A DNA stretch of 64,000 nucleotides, taken from positions 1 to 64,000 of the forward strand of contig CAZQMB010000003.1 in NCBI GenBank assembly GCA_964594365.1. Reading direction: 5' to 3'. The DNA comes from CAIUSP01 sp964594365. Lineage in GTDB: Bacteria; Actinomycetota; Thermoleophilia; Solirubrobacterales; 70-9. The stretch's first letter is position 1. The number at the start of each line of letters is the position of its first letter. The notes beneath the pieces were generated by a model that saw nothing but the letters and a program-made list of their open reading frames with translations, was not told the origin of the DNA and searched no databases. Made by a program: the position numbers and the translations under genes. Of this stretch, positions 36,697 through 46,282 are shown in pieces.

Positions 36697-37158
36697 ATGC
36701 CGAAGAAAGATCCATTCGCCGATTTCACCCGCGTCAGGCTCGAGATGGACGAGCTGCTGGTCGATTTCTGGGAGCGGCCCGGGCTGCGAACGCAGCGCCG
36801 CCCGGTCGGATTCGCTCCGAGGGTCGACGTCTACTACCTGGGAGGCAACAAGCCCGAGGTTGCGGTCGTCCGGGCCGAGATCCCCGGGGTCGAGGTCTCG
36901 GCCGTGAACCTCGAGGTCCGCGGCAGGACCCTGGTGATCAGCGGTGAGAAGCCCCAGCGAGAGACCTCCGGGCGCAGTTACCAGCAGGTGGAGTTGCCGT
37001 CAGGTCCATTTCGTCGGGTGATCGAGCTCGCGATCGAGGTCGACCCGGAGCGAGCCGAGGCTACTTACGAGGACGGTGTGCTCAAGGTCGAGCTTCCGGT
37101 GAAGTCCAGGGCCGCGAGGCGGGTACCCGTCCAGCGGGCAGATCAGGGAGAACAGTGA
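36697..37158 (+). CDS. Small heat-shock protein (Hsp20)
   Basis: The 153-residue product has an alpha-crystallin domain: PRVDVYYLGGNKPEVAVV, AEIPGVEVSAVNLEVRGRTL, SGEKPQRE, and the A-x-x-x-n-G-V-L signature in ATYEDGVLKVELPV. It prevents protein aggregation. Its stop overlaps the GTG start of lon by 4 bp, so a holdase chaperone and a protease are coupled, fitting a protein quality-control unit. Confidence 0.92.
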   Translation: MPKKDPFADFTRVRLEMDELLVDFWERPGLRTQRRPVGFAPRVDVYYLGGNKPEVAVVRAEIPGVEVSAVNLEVRGRTLVISGEKPQRETSGRSYQQVELPSGPFRRVIELAIEVDPERAEATYEDGVLKVELPVKSRAARRVPVQRADQGEQ

Positions 37159-39484
37159 TCAGGGCCGAGGATGAGGGACAGGAGATACCGCAGTTGGAGG
37201 TGGTCGAGCTCCCGGACGTAGACGAGCTCGTACGCACCCAGGTACCTCTCCCGGACGCCTTGCCCGTTCTGCCGCTGCGAGAGACCGTCACCTACCCGGA
37301 CCAACTGACGCCACTTGCCGTGGGTCAGGAGAGGTCGATCAAGTTGATCGACGATGTCCTCTCGGGCAACCGCATGCTGGCGATGGTCGCCTCGAGGGAC
37401 CCCGAGAACGACACGCCGGGACCAGCCGATCTCTTCCCGGTCGGCGTCGCCGGCACGATCGCCCGCATGCTCAAGGTCCCGGACGGGACGCTGAGGATCC
37501 TCGTGCAGGGCGGTGAGAGGATCCAGGTCGGTCCCTACGTCTCCGAGAAGCCCTACCTGGTGGCCAAGGTCGAGGCGCTCCCGGATCAGATGGAGGAGAC
37601 CCAAGAGCTTCAGGCGCTCACCCGAAACGTCCAGAACACCTTCAGCGAGATCATCGAGCAGATTCCCTACCTGCCCGAGGAACTGCAGCTAGCGGTGACC
37701 AACATGGACGAGCCCTCCGCTCTCGCTCATCTGATCGCCGGTGCGTTGAGGATCCCCATCGAGGAGAAGCAGCAACTACTCGAGGAGCGCGACGTCTCCA
37801 AGCGTCTGCACGCTCTGTCGAAGCTGCTCGCCAGAGAACTCGAGGTGGTCAAGATCGGCTCGAAGATCCAGTCCGACGTGGAATCGGAGATCGGCAAGGG
37901 GCAGCGTGAGTTCTTCCTGCGCCAACAGCTGAAGGCGATCCAGGACGAGTTGGGAGAGGGCGACGAGCAGCAGGTGGAGGCGAGGGAACTCCGCGAGAAG
38001 ATCGAACAGGCGGAGCTGCCTGAAGAGGCCCGCAAGCAGGCGGATCGTGAGCTCGCCCGGCTCGAGAAGCTGCCACCCGCTGCAGCGGAGTACGGGGTGA
38101 TCCGGAGCTATCTGGAGTGGTTGATCGAGCTGCCGTGGAACGAGGAGACGACCGACGACCTCGACCTCGGGAATGCGCGGAAGGTCCTGAACCGCGATCA
38201 CTACGACCTCGAGGAGATCAAGGAGAGGATCCTCGAGTACCTCGCCGTTCGCAAGTTGAACCCCGATTCACCAGGCCCGATCCTCTGCTTCGTCGGACCT
38301 CCCGGTGTGGGCAAGACCAGCCTCGGACAGTCGATCGCGAAAGCTCTCGGCCGCGAGTTCGAACGCATCTCCGTCGGCGGAGTCCGCGACGAGGCAGAGA
38401 TCCGTGGTCACCGTCGCACCTACATAGGAGCGATGCCCGGGACGATCATCCGCGCTTTGCGGGACGCCGGCACCAAGAACCCCGTCTTCATGATCGACGA
38501 GATCGACAAGATGGGAGCGGACTTCCGCGGCGACCCGGCCAGCGCGATGCTCGAGGTCCTCGATCCGGCCCAGAACTCGACCTTCCGCGACCATTATCTC
38601 GACCTGCCGTTCGACCTCTCGGACGTCATGTTCATCGCCACCGCCAACGTGCTCGATCCGATTCCGCACGCTCTGCTCGACCGGATGGAGGTGATCGAAC
38701 TCGCCGGCTATACGGTCGAGGAGAAGCTGCGGATCGCCAAGCGTTACCTGGTGCCACGGCAGCTCAAGGCCAACGGGCTGACCAAGTCGAAGCTCGAATT
38801 CGCTGACGCAGGTCTGCTCGCGGTGATCAACGAGTACACGCGGGAGGCAGGGGTGAGGAGCCTCGAGCGTGAGATAGGGGCGATCTGCAGGAAGGTCGCC
38901 GCGCGTGTTGCCGAGGGCAAGTCACGCGGCAAGACCACGATCTCCGCCAAGAAGGCCCGTGAGCTACTCGGCAGACGCAAGTACTTCGCCGAGCAACGAC
39001 GGCGGACCAAGGATCCCGGCGTAGCCACCGGACTCGCCTGGACGCCGGCGGGTGGAGAGGTGCTGTTCGTCGAGGCCTCAGCTGTTCCGGGCTCCGGTTC
39101 CCTCACCATCACCGGACAGATCGGAGACGTGATGCGGGAGTCTGCGCAGGCCGCGCTGACCTTCGTCCGGGGCCACACGGATCGAGTCGCCCCCGACCTC
39201 GGCGAGAAGTGGTTCGCCGAGCACGACATCCACATCCACGTGCCCGCAGGTGCCGTTCCGAAGGACGGCCCCTCGGCGGGTATCGCCATGACAACGGCGC
39301 TGGCATCGCTGATCAGCGGGCGACCGGTTTCCAACGAGGTGGCGATGACCGGTGAGGTGACCCTGACCGGCCAGGTGCTCCCGATCGGTGGCCTGAAGGA
39401 GAAGTCTCTGGCGGCTCAGCGTGCGGGGATCAAGACCGTGATCGTGCCCGATCGCAACAAGGGAGATGTCGAGGAGATTCCCAC
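37155..39484 (+). CDS. lon: ATP-dependent protease Lon, 3' end lost in assembly gap
   Basis: The visible 776 codons cover the N-terminal LAN domain (about 30-220), the AAA+ module with GPPGVGKTSLGQ near 381-392 and Walker B FMIDEID, and the protease domain with catalytic Ser 707 (KDGPSAG) and Lys 750 (GGLKEK). Reading stops at the N gap after DVEEIPT, so about 30-40 residues (the usual end of Lon) are missing. The frame continues through N into another protein only by chance. GTG 37155 overlaps the hsp20 stop. Confidence 0.93.
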
Positions 39485-39584
39485 NNNNNNNNNNNNNNNN
39501 NNNNNNNNNNNNNNNNNNNNNNNNNNNNNNNNNNNNNNNNNNNNNNNNNNNNNNNNNNNNNNNNNNNNNNNNNNNNNNNNNNNN
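39485..39584. other. Assembly gap (100 N)
   Basis: A placeholder of exactly 100 N hides the end of lon and the start of the next gene. No overlap between the flanks is visible. Confidence 0.99.
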
Positions 39585-39995
39585 GACGCGGCTCGTGCGG
39601 TCGCATCCAACCCCTACCTGCGCCGGTTGATCGAGGACGAGGAGCTCCGTCGGAACATCCGCGACGCCTTCGATGCGGTTCGCGGAGCCGGCCAGCGGAT
39701 CTACGAGGAGCCGTCACCGGCCCGCGCGATCTTCGACGACCGCAAGATCCAGGATGAACTTCGCAATGCTGCGGAAACCCTCCGCGACGCCTCCGACCAG
39801 TTGAGGGGCAGGAAGCAGAAGAAGAGTTTCGGTGTCGGCAAGGCGATCCTGATCGCCATCGTCGGCGCGGTGCTCGTGCTCGTTCTGAGCGAGACCGCGA
39901 GGCGAGCCGTGCTCGATCTCATCTTCGGGGCAGAGGAAGAGTTCGAGTACACCTCGACTCCGGCTCCAGAGAACGCATCCGTTCCAAGTGCCTGA
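39585..39995 (+). CDS. C-terminal part of a small single-pass membrane protein (5' end in gap)
   Basis: The visible 136 codons start inside the gene. They contain SNPYLRRLIEDEELRRNI, a motif seen in short actinobacterial proteins; helical regions rich in Arg/Glu; one TM segment (AILIAIVGAVLVLVLSET); and an acidic tail. The gene cannot be part of Lon. It follows lon, so the two may be cotranscribed. Function unknown. Confidence 0.65.
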   Translation, partial: DAARAVASNPYLRRLIEDEELRRNIRDAFDAVRGAGQRIYEEPSPARAIFDDRKIQDELRNAAETLRDASDQLRGRKQKKSFGVGKAILIAIVGAVLVLVLSETARRAVLDLIFGAEEEFEYTSTPAPENASVPSA

Positions 39996-40020
39996 CCGGC
40001 GTTCGCGGCAGATCTGAGCC

Positions 40021-40722
40021 TTGGCCAGCGTCCACGTACTGATCCCCGCCCAGCGCTTCATCTTCTCTGTCGCCGACGGCGAGGCGACCCAGAAGCCGGT
40101 CGGGACTTCCGCCGAGGGGTTCGCCGCGTACAAGGAACTCCAGGCCGAGGGCAAGAGCGCGGGGATGGTCGCCTTCCCGAACACTCTCCTGATCCGCGGG
40201 GAGCGCGACTATCTGGTGGATCCCGGGATGAACATGCAGGGAGCACCGATCCTCGGTGCGCTGGCTGATCTCGGGGTCGATCCGAACTCGATCCAGGATG
40301 TGATCCTCACCCACCTCCACTACGACCACGCCGAGGCCTTGGCAGCGTGGCCGATGCGTCGGACCCTCGTCCACAAGATCGAGACCGAGGCCCCTTACGC
40401 CCAACTCGTCGCAGGTCAGTTGGAGATGGCCAAGCTCGACATCGTCGAGGGTGAAGAAGGAGAGATCGAACCGGGGATCCGCTGGATCCGTACACCCGGA
40501 CACTGCGATGGCCTGATCTCGATCCTCGTCGATACCGACGAGGGATTGACCGTGATCGCCTCGGACTGCGTCGGCCCGCTGCCCGAGTACTTCGAGCAGA
40601 TGGATCTGCCGGAGGATTTCGGTCCGGAGCGTGAGGAGCTTCTGACCCAGTGGCAGCGGATCCGCGATCTCGAACCAGCGGTCGTGATTCCGGGCCACAA
40701 CCCGCCGGTCTCCCTTCGCTGA
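40021..40722 (+). CDS. Metallo-beta-lactamase fold protein (AHL-lactonase-like)
   Basis: From TTG 40021 the 233-residue product has TLLIRGERDYLVDPGMN, then LTHLHYDHAEAL (HxHxDH), RTPGHCDG and VIPGHNP, the metal-binding order of MBL hydrolases such as quorum-quenching lactonases or glyoxalase II-like enzymes. There is no signal peptide. The substrate is unknown. Confidence 0.8.
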   Translation: MASVHVLIPAQRFIFSVADGEATQKPVGTSAEGFAAYKELQAEGKSAGMVAFPNTLLIRGERDYLVDPGMNMQGAPILGALADLGVDPNSIQDVILTHLHYDHAEALAAWPMRRTLVHKIETEAPYAQLVAGQLEMAKLDIVEGEEGEIEPGIRWIRTPGHCDGLISILVDTDEGLTVIASDCVGPLPEYFEQMDLPEDFGPEREELLTQWQRIRDLEPAVVIPGHNPPVSLR

Positions 40723-40793
40723 CCCTCTCCCGGTAGCAGGGGCAGGATTCTCCCCGGGGCGAGTCCGACCCCTCCCTAGACTCGTCTTGCGAG

Positions 40794-43061
40794 ATGGCGG
40801 GCGGCAAGTCGACAGGCGCGAAGCGAACGAGATCGAAGCCTCCGCTGGCTCGACTGGCCGGACGCATCTCGAGACACCGTTGGTGGGTACTCGGGATCTG
40901 GATAGCGATCGTCGTCGCGGCCTTGCCTCTCTTCCTCCGCCAGTCCGACAACCTCACCGGTGGCGGGTTCGGCTCGCCGCGCAGCGAGGCGTCGCGGGCC
41001 GAGCGGGCCGCACTGGCGAGCTTCCCCGATCGGGTCGGTTCGGGTATCGCCTTCGTGCTGGTACCGGACTCGGCTCTCTCGGCGACAGATGCTCCGGAGA
41101 CGCTGGACGCCTACGAGAGGAAGCTCTCCGAGGTGGAGGGAGCGGGTTTCTCACCCGACGCACGAGCAGCGGGAGCCGCCGCTCTCGTGAGGGGAGACGT
41201 GGCGATCGTCCCGATCGATCTGGCAGCCGGAGCGCCCGATGCGATCGACGTGGCCGACGACCTGCGCAACTCGGTGAAGCTGGGGAAGGAGAACGAGGGC
41301 AGGGGTGTCACCCCGTATCTGGTAGGACAGCCGGCGATGTGGGCCGCGATGTCCGAGCTCTCGCAGAGGGATCTGCAGAAGGCCGAGGCGATCGGCTTCC
41401 CTCTCATCGCGATCGTCCTGATCACGGTCTTCGGCACCCTGATCGCCGCTTCGCTTCCGCTGCTGCTTGCGGCCTTCGCGGTGGTCGTCACGGGAGCCTT
41501 CGTCTTCCTGATCTCCTTCGGACTCGAGATGTCGATCTTCGTCTCGAACATGGCGACGATGATCGGGATCGGCGTCGCCGTCGACTACTCGCTGTTCATC
41601 CTCGCGCGATACCGGCAGGCGATCCGCGCCGGCAGAGGACGCGACGCTGCACGGGCCGAGGCCCTCTCGACCTCCGGTCTCGCGGTGACCTTCTCGGGTC
41701 TGGCGGTCATCGTCTCGCTCGCCGGGCTGTGGCTGGTGGACAACCGGACCCTGCAGTCGATGGCCCTGGGGGCGATGATCGTGGTCGCTGTATCGATTCT
41801 GCTGGCGGTGACACTCCTGCCAGCGTTGATCGCGATCTTCGGTCACAGGGTCGAGGGAGACGGGAAGATCAAGGAATGGGTGCTGAGGACCCTCTCCCGG
41901 ATCGGGTCGAAGGTGAGGAGGGGAGACCCCGACAGGGAGTCCTTCTGGCACCGATGGTCCCACCGGGTGATGGAGCGCCCCTTGGTCGCCGCCGCACTGG
42001 TGGTTGCTCTGCTGGCCGCCCTGATCGCGCCTTCGATCTGGATCAAGACCGGCAACAGCGCGCTGGAGCAGATGCCCAAGGACTTCGATGCCCGGGTCGG
42101 GACCGAGATCGCTCTCGAGGCAACCGGTGAGGGGTTCGACCGGATCGCGGTGGTGGCGACTCTGCCCGGACCTCCTGTCAGGGGTGAGGAGGCCGCGGCC
42201 GACCTCTCTCGGGCGATCGCCTCGACACCTGGTGTCACCTCGGTCACCGAACCCCTAGTCAGGGGCCGAACCGCCTTGATCGAAGTTTCCGACGCTGCCC
42301 GGGCGGCCGAGTCCCCGGCATCCGAGCGGCTGGTCGATCGCCTGCGTGAGCGGACGATTCCCGCCTGGGCCGCGAGATCCGGTGGCAGCGCGCTGGTCGG
42401 AGGAGAGCCCGGGGCAGCGGTCGACAACCGCGACCAGATCGCCAACTCGATGTGGAAGATATTCGCCTTCGTGCTCTGCCTCTCGTATCTGGTGTTGCTC
42501 GTCCTCTTCCGATCGGTGATCCTGCCGCTGAAGGCGATCGCGATGAACCTCCTCTCGATCGGCGCGGCCTACGGCGTGTTGGTGGCGGTCTTCCAGTGGG
42601 GCTGGCTGGATTTCCTGCCTACCTTCGAATCGAAGGGAGCCTTGGAGGTGATGACGCTGCCGCTGCTGCTGGCGGTCGTATTCGGTCTCTCGATGGACTA
42701 CGAGGTCTTCCTCCTTTCACGGATCAAGGAGCGCTATCTCGCCCACGGCGACAACCGGCGCGCGGTGGCCGAAGGGCTGGAGGCGGGCGCTTCGACCATC
42801 TCTTCGGCTGCGCTGATCATGGTTCTGGTCTTCCTCACGTTCGTCTTCACGGGCGTGGCCTCGATCAAGGAGATCGGGCTCGGGTGCGCGGTGGCGATCG
42901 CCTTCGATGCCACGATCGTGAGGCTGGTGTTGGTGCCGGCGACCATGCAGCTGCTCGGGCGCTGGAACTGGTGGATTCCGAGCTGGCTGGACCGTGTGCT
43001 TCCCCGGATCCCGTTGGAGGGCGCCGACACCCGCCCCGCCCGAAAGCGCCGGAAGGCCTAG
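40794..43061 (+). CDS. MMPL/RND family transporter (second copy)
   Basis: The 755-residue product has the MMPL duplicated architecture with IGVAVDYSLFILARYRQA and FGLSMDYEVFLLSRIKER, the Asp-Tyr relay motifs. It starts with a basic tail (KRTRSKPP) and a TM helix, then a loop of about 130 residues. It is a paralog of the gene at 18809 but has longer loops. It probably exports lipids or drugs; the substrate is unknown. Confidence 0.9.
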   Translation: MAGGKSTGAKRTRSKPPLARLAGRISRHRWWVLGIWIAIVVAALPLFLRQSDNLTGGGFGSPRSEASRAERAALASFPDRVGSGIAFVLVPDSALSATDAPETLDAYERKLSEVEGAGFSPDARAAGAAALVRGDVAIVPIDLAAGAPDAIDVADDLRNSVKLGKENEGRGVTPYLVGQPAMWAAMSELSQRDLQKAEAIGFPLIAIVLITVFGTLIAASLPLLLAAFAVVVTGAFVFLISFGLEMSIFVSNMATMIGIGVAVDYSLFILARYRQAIRAGRGRDAARAEALSTSGLAVTFSGLAVIVSLAGLWLVDNRTLQSMALGAMIVVAVSILLAVTLLPALIAIFGHRVEGDGKIKEWVLRTLSRIGSKVRRGDPDRESFWHRWSHRVMERPLVAAALVVALLAALIAPSIWIKTGNSALEQMPKDFDARVGTEIALEATGEGFDRIAVVATLPGPPVRGEEAAADLSRAIASTPGVTSVTEPLVRGRTALIEVSDAARAAESPASERLVDRLRERTIPAWAARSGGSALVGGEPGAAVDNRDQIANSMWKIFAFVLCLSYLVLLVLFRSVILPLKAIAMNLLSIGAAYGVLVAVFQWGWLDFLPTFESKGALEVMTLPLLLAVVFGLSMDYEVFLLSRIKERYLAHGDNRRAVAEGLEAGASTISSAALIMVLVFLTFVFTGVASIKEIGLGCAVAIAFDATIVRLVLVPATMQLLGRWNWWIPSWLDRVLPRIPLEGADTRPARKRRKA

Positions 43062-43087
43062 AAGAGGTCTATGGCAGGGAGTTCAAC

Positions 43088-44806
43088 TCAGCGCTTCGGG
43101 ATCACGAGTGAGGCGCATGCCTCGCGGGGGTTGCCGTCTCCGGCGAACTCGGTGGTCTGGTTACCGCTGCTGTCGTAAAAGTCGATCGTCAGCTGCGTCG
43201 GTCCGACACTGACCTGACCGAAGCCGAACTGGTCGGTGGCGGCACACTGCATCCCCATTCCGGGCCCGGGGAATCCGGTTGCATCGACAGGCTGCTTGAA
43301 GAACAGCTGTTGGATCGTGTTGCCGATCCCGTCCTGGCCGGTCGCATCGTCCATCTCGAGGCCGTAGTTCTTGGTCGCGATCGGCCCCACCACCGCTTCG
43401 TTGATGCGTGAGTTCCTGACCCCAGCCGGTCCGAGCGTGTTGAAACGAACGTTGTTGACCAGGGTTGCGTGCACGTCGGTGCTCAAGACCACCACGTTCT
43501 TCACCTTGCGATCGAGGTAGGTCAGGACCTTACTCCGCTCTGCCGCGTAGCCCTCCCAGCGGTCGTAGGGCAGCGCGTAGTACTGCTGCATCGGTACCTC
43601 GCTCATCACCACCTTGAAGGTCGCCTTCGAGGCCTTGACATCTCTGAGGAACCTCGCGAGCTGGGCTTTGCCGAGCATGGTGCGACGCTTGCTGTTGATC
43701 GAGGCGAGGCAGGCTTTGTTGACCGGATTGCCGAGGGATTCGACCAGGACCGCAAACGCGCCTCGAGTCGCCTGAGGAGCGGTCGGCGCGAGGTCGGGGC
43801 TGCCTTCGTTCAGACAGACGGCCAACTCGTCGGAGGAGGAGCTGCGGAAGGATCTCTCATCGAGGAAGAAGAGTTCGAGATTCTTGCCGTAGCGCACACG
43901 ACGGTAGAGCCCTGTCCTCTTGTTGTAAGAGGCCGGCATGTAGGTCCGGAACGCCTTGACTCCGTTCGAGTAGAGCTGCTTGGTGGGGATGTTCACGCCG
44001 AGCTGTCCCGGCGTCTCCCTGGGAGAGAAGTCGTTGATGAACTCGTGATCGTCCCAGTGGTTGAACACCGCCTGATTCGCGCGGAACGCACTGTAGGCCG
44101 GCATCTCGAGGTTGGTCGTGTACTTGTCCCACTTCTGCTGGACGGTCAGTGCCGCTTCGGTGATCCCCGGTACCTCCGAGTCTGAGTAGATGGTGTCGCC
44201 CATCAGGATGTTGAAGTCGTTTCCCTGCTGACGCATCTGGTCGAGGGTCTCGAAGTTGTTCCAGTAGGCGCCGTTGTCGTTGGCGGTGGGATTCGCGGGG
44301 GAGGCAGATGCATCCATGTCACCCGACCAAGCGAAGTGGACCGGCACGGTCGAGTTCGGCGAAGGCGCGGTGTTGAAGTAACCCGTATCGCTAGTCCAGC
44401 CGTTGCTGCCGCAGAAGCGATAGACGTAGTTGGTGCTCGTGTCAGGCAGGCCGGTGACCTTCGCCTGAGCGGTCAAGTCGCTTGCCGAGGTGGCGTTGGT
44501 CAGCGCGATCCACTCCACCCCCTTGCGCTGCTTCGCTGCAGCCTTCACACCCACTCTGGTCAGAACGCAGGACAGGAAGTCCCCGCTGCCGGTCTTCCTG
44601 GCCTGGACCATCACAGGGCCGGCGGCTGCGGCCTTGACCCAGAGGAGGGCGCTCGAGGGACCCGGCTCGGTCGCGGTCACGTCGCCGGCCATCGCCACTC
44701 CGTTGGCGGCGGCGTTACCGACGCCGACAGCGAGACAGGCCGCAGCGGTGGCAGCCGAGACGAGCGCGGCCCGACCCCTGCCTCTGATCGCAGTTCCCCC
44801 CTTCAC
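43088..44806 (-). CDS. Secreted PhoD-family alkaline phosphatase
   Basis: The 572-residue product has an N-terminal signal peptide (residues 1-35, Ala-rich). The PhoD core shows WSGDMDAS, MGDTIYSDSEV, the HWDDHEFINDF metal cluster motif, LFFLDERSFRS, and LSTDVHATLVN near the C-terminus. PhoD enzymes are secreted Ca/Fe phosphatases or phospholipase D-like enzymes. A twin-arginine motif is not evident. It is convergent with the MMPL gene. Confidence 0.85.
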   Translation of the reverse strand: MKGGTAIRGRGRAALVSAATAAACLAVGVGNAAANGVAMAGDVTATEPGPSSALLWVKAAAAGPVMVQARKTGSGDFLSCVLTRVGVKAAAKQRKGVEWIALTNATSASDLTAQAKVTGLPDTSTNYVYRFCGSNGWTSDTGYFNTAPSPNSTVPVHFAWSGDMDASASPANPTANDNGAYWNNFETLDQMRQQGNDFNILMGDTIYSDSEVPGITEAALTVQQKWDKYTTNLEMPAYSAFRANQAVFNHWDDHEFINDFSPRETPGQLGVNIPTKQLYSNGVKAFRTYMPASYNKRTGLYRRVRYGKNLELFFLDERSFRSSSSDELAVCLNEGSPDLAPTAPQATRGAFAVLVESLGNPVNKACLASINSKRRTMLGKAQLARFLRDVKASKATFKVVMSEVPMQQYYALPYDRWEGYAAERSKVLTYLDRKVKNVVVLSTDVHATLVNNVRFNTLGPAGVRNSRINEAVVGPIATKNYGLEMDDATGQDGIGNTIQQLFFKQPVDATGFPGPGMGMQCAATDQFGFGQVSVGPTQLTIDFYDSSGNQTTEFAGDGNPREACASLVIPKR

Positions 44807-44852
44807 CGACGGGGATTCTACGGAAAGAAACGGTTGCCGTGTCGAGATTCGT

Positions 44853-46187
44853 CTAGGCGGCGAGAACCGGCTTGGGCTTGGGGAAGACCTGGCCGAGGCG
44901 CTTGAGCTGCCGCAGCGATCCGTGGGTCTTGACCTTGCGAGTCAGCATCGCCTTGCGCATGTCGGCTCCGTGCATCGAGACCTGGATCCAGTCGCTCCAG
45001 CTCGACTCGATGGTCAACTCCGGCTTGGTGGCGAGCCCCTGGGTTGCCGCAGTGGACCCGTTGTCCACGCTGAGGTACCAGGGTTCGGCGTCCGTGAACT
45101 TCCATTGGATAGTCATCGGCGAGTCGACGGCATCCGTGTGGGCACTCGAAGCCATCATGGCGAAGAACTCGCGCTGCACCTCCGGCGAGTAGCGGGGATT
45201 CGGGTCGGGCGCACCGATCACGCCGGCCTTCAGCATCATGATCTGTCTGGCTGCACGATCCTCGTAGGAGAGGCCCGTGTCGACCGGATAGGTACCCGGC
45301 GGCATCTCATCGACCGGGAATCCGGCGGCCTTCCACTTCATGTCCATCGAGCGCATGCCCCAAGCCATGATCTCCTGGAGCGTGAAGCCATAACAGGTGT
45401 TGTACTCGTCGTTCCAGCCCGGCGGGACGAAGACGTCTGCGACGTACTTCATCACCTCCTTGAGCAGATCGGCAACGGCCGCCTTGCACTCTTCGGACTC
45501 GGCGAAGAGCTCCGAGAGGACCTTGACCCCGAAGCCGATGTGCCTCTGCTCGTCTCTCGAAACATGAGCCATGCCCTCACTGAATCCGGGCATGGCGCCG
45601 CTCTTGACGAAGTAATCCTCGATGAAGTGTTGGCCGGGCTGGGCAAGCGTCCCCTCGATGATCATGTGGTACAGCGTGATCGCCTGGGCGAACTTCGGCA
45701 GGGATTGATCGCGGCGCAACTGATCGCACATCAACTCGAGCCGCTCGAAGACCCCGCGATATCCCCAGTTGAACTGGGACTCGGTGAATGCGAGCCGAGC
45801 GGAGATCGAGTCACCCGCCCCCAGCACCTCATCGAAGAATCGATCGAAGAAGATCGCATGGCGGGCCTCGTCGACCTGCTGGGTGGTGAGGAAGTACTTC
45901 TGTTCCTCTCTCGGCGCGGCATCGATGTAGGGGGAGAGGCCGTCGGCGACGGCATCCTCGCCGTAGAAGAACATCGAGTACGTCCTCAGTCCTGCCGTGC
46001 GCTGCATCTCGGTCAGCGAGTTCCAGCCGTCGAGATCCTTCGAGAAGTCGAGATCCATCGCCGACCAGTTGTTCTGTTCCCATCGGCGATAGAGATCCTG
46101 GTAGGAGATCTGGCTCCCCTTGCGAGCCGATACGTCGTCGGTGGTCTTCGCCTCGGTCCTTGCTGGCGCTGTTGCTGTCGGCTCCAC
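44853..46187 (-). CDS. Diiron R2-like oxidase fused to SCP2 domain
   Basis: The 444-residue product has a ferritin-like four-helix domain with the complete diiron set: Glu 77 (GEDAV), Glu 107 and His 110 (DEARH), Glu 178 (IIEGTLA), Glu 213 and His 216 (DEQRH). This resembles the ribonucleotide reductase R2/R2lox superfamily. Residues about 355-440 (PMTIQWKFTDAEPWYLSVD, then WIQVSMHGADMRKAML) form an SCP2-like lipid-binding domain. It likely oxidises a lipophilic substrate. It is divergent from a TetR gene, its likely repressor. Confidence 0.8.
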   Translation of the reverse strand: MEPTATAPARTEAKTTDDVSARKGSQISYQDLYRRWEQNNWSAMDLDFSKDLDGWNSLTEMQRTAGLRTYSMFFYGEDAVADGLSPYIDAAPREEQKYFLTTQQVDEARHAIFFDRFFDEVLGAGDSISARLAFTESQFNWGYRGVFERLELMCDQLRRDQSLPKFAQAITLYHMIIEGTLAQPGQHFIEDYFVKSGAMPGFSEGMAHVSRDEQRHIGFGVKVLSELFAESEECKAAVADLLKEVMKYVADVFVPPGWNDEYNTCYGFTLQEIMAWGMRSMDMKWKAAGFPVDEMPPGTYPVDTGLSYEDRAARQIMMLKAGVIGAPDPNPRYSPEVQREFFAMMASSAHTDAVDSPMTIQWKFTDAEPWYLSVDNGSTAATQGLATKPELTIESSWSDWIQVSMHGADMRKAMLTRKVKTHGSLRQLKRLGQVFPKPKPVLAA

Positions 46188-46243
46188 TCAACTCACCCTC
46201 TTCCTCGTGCGCTCGGATTCGATCTGCGGTTACTCGACGATCA

Positions 46244-46265
46244 TAACTGACTGCTGGGTCAGTTA
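46244..46265. promoter_or_regulatory. Palindromic operator between diiron oxidase and tetR
   Basis: TAACTGAC-TGCTGG-GTCAGTTA has perfect 8-bp arms. It lies 17 bp before the tetR start and 57 bp before the oxidase start, a typical site for TetR autoregulation. Confidence 0.65.
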
Positions 46266-46282
46266 GAGTAGCAGTTGGCCCC

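Noticed and set aside
44490..46250. 586-codon plus-strand frame opposite the diiron oxidase and PhoD gene
   Set aside because: Antisense to a gene with all six diiron ligands; no recognisable product.
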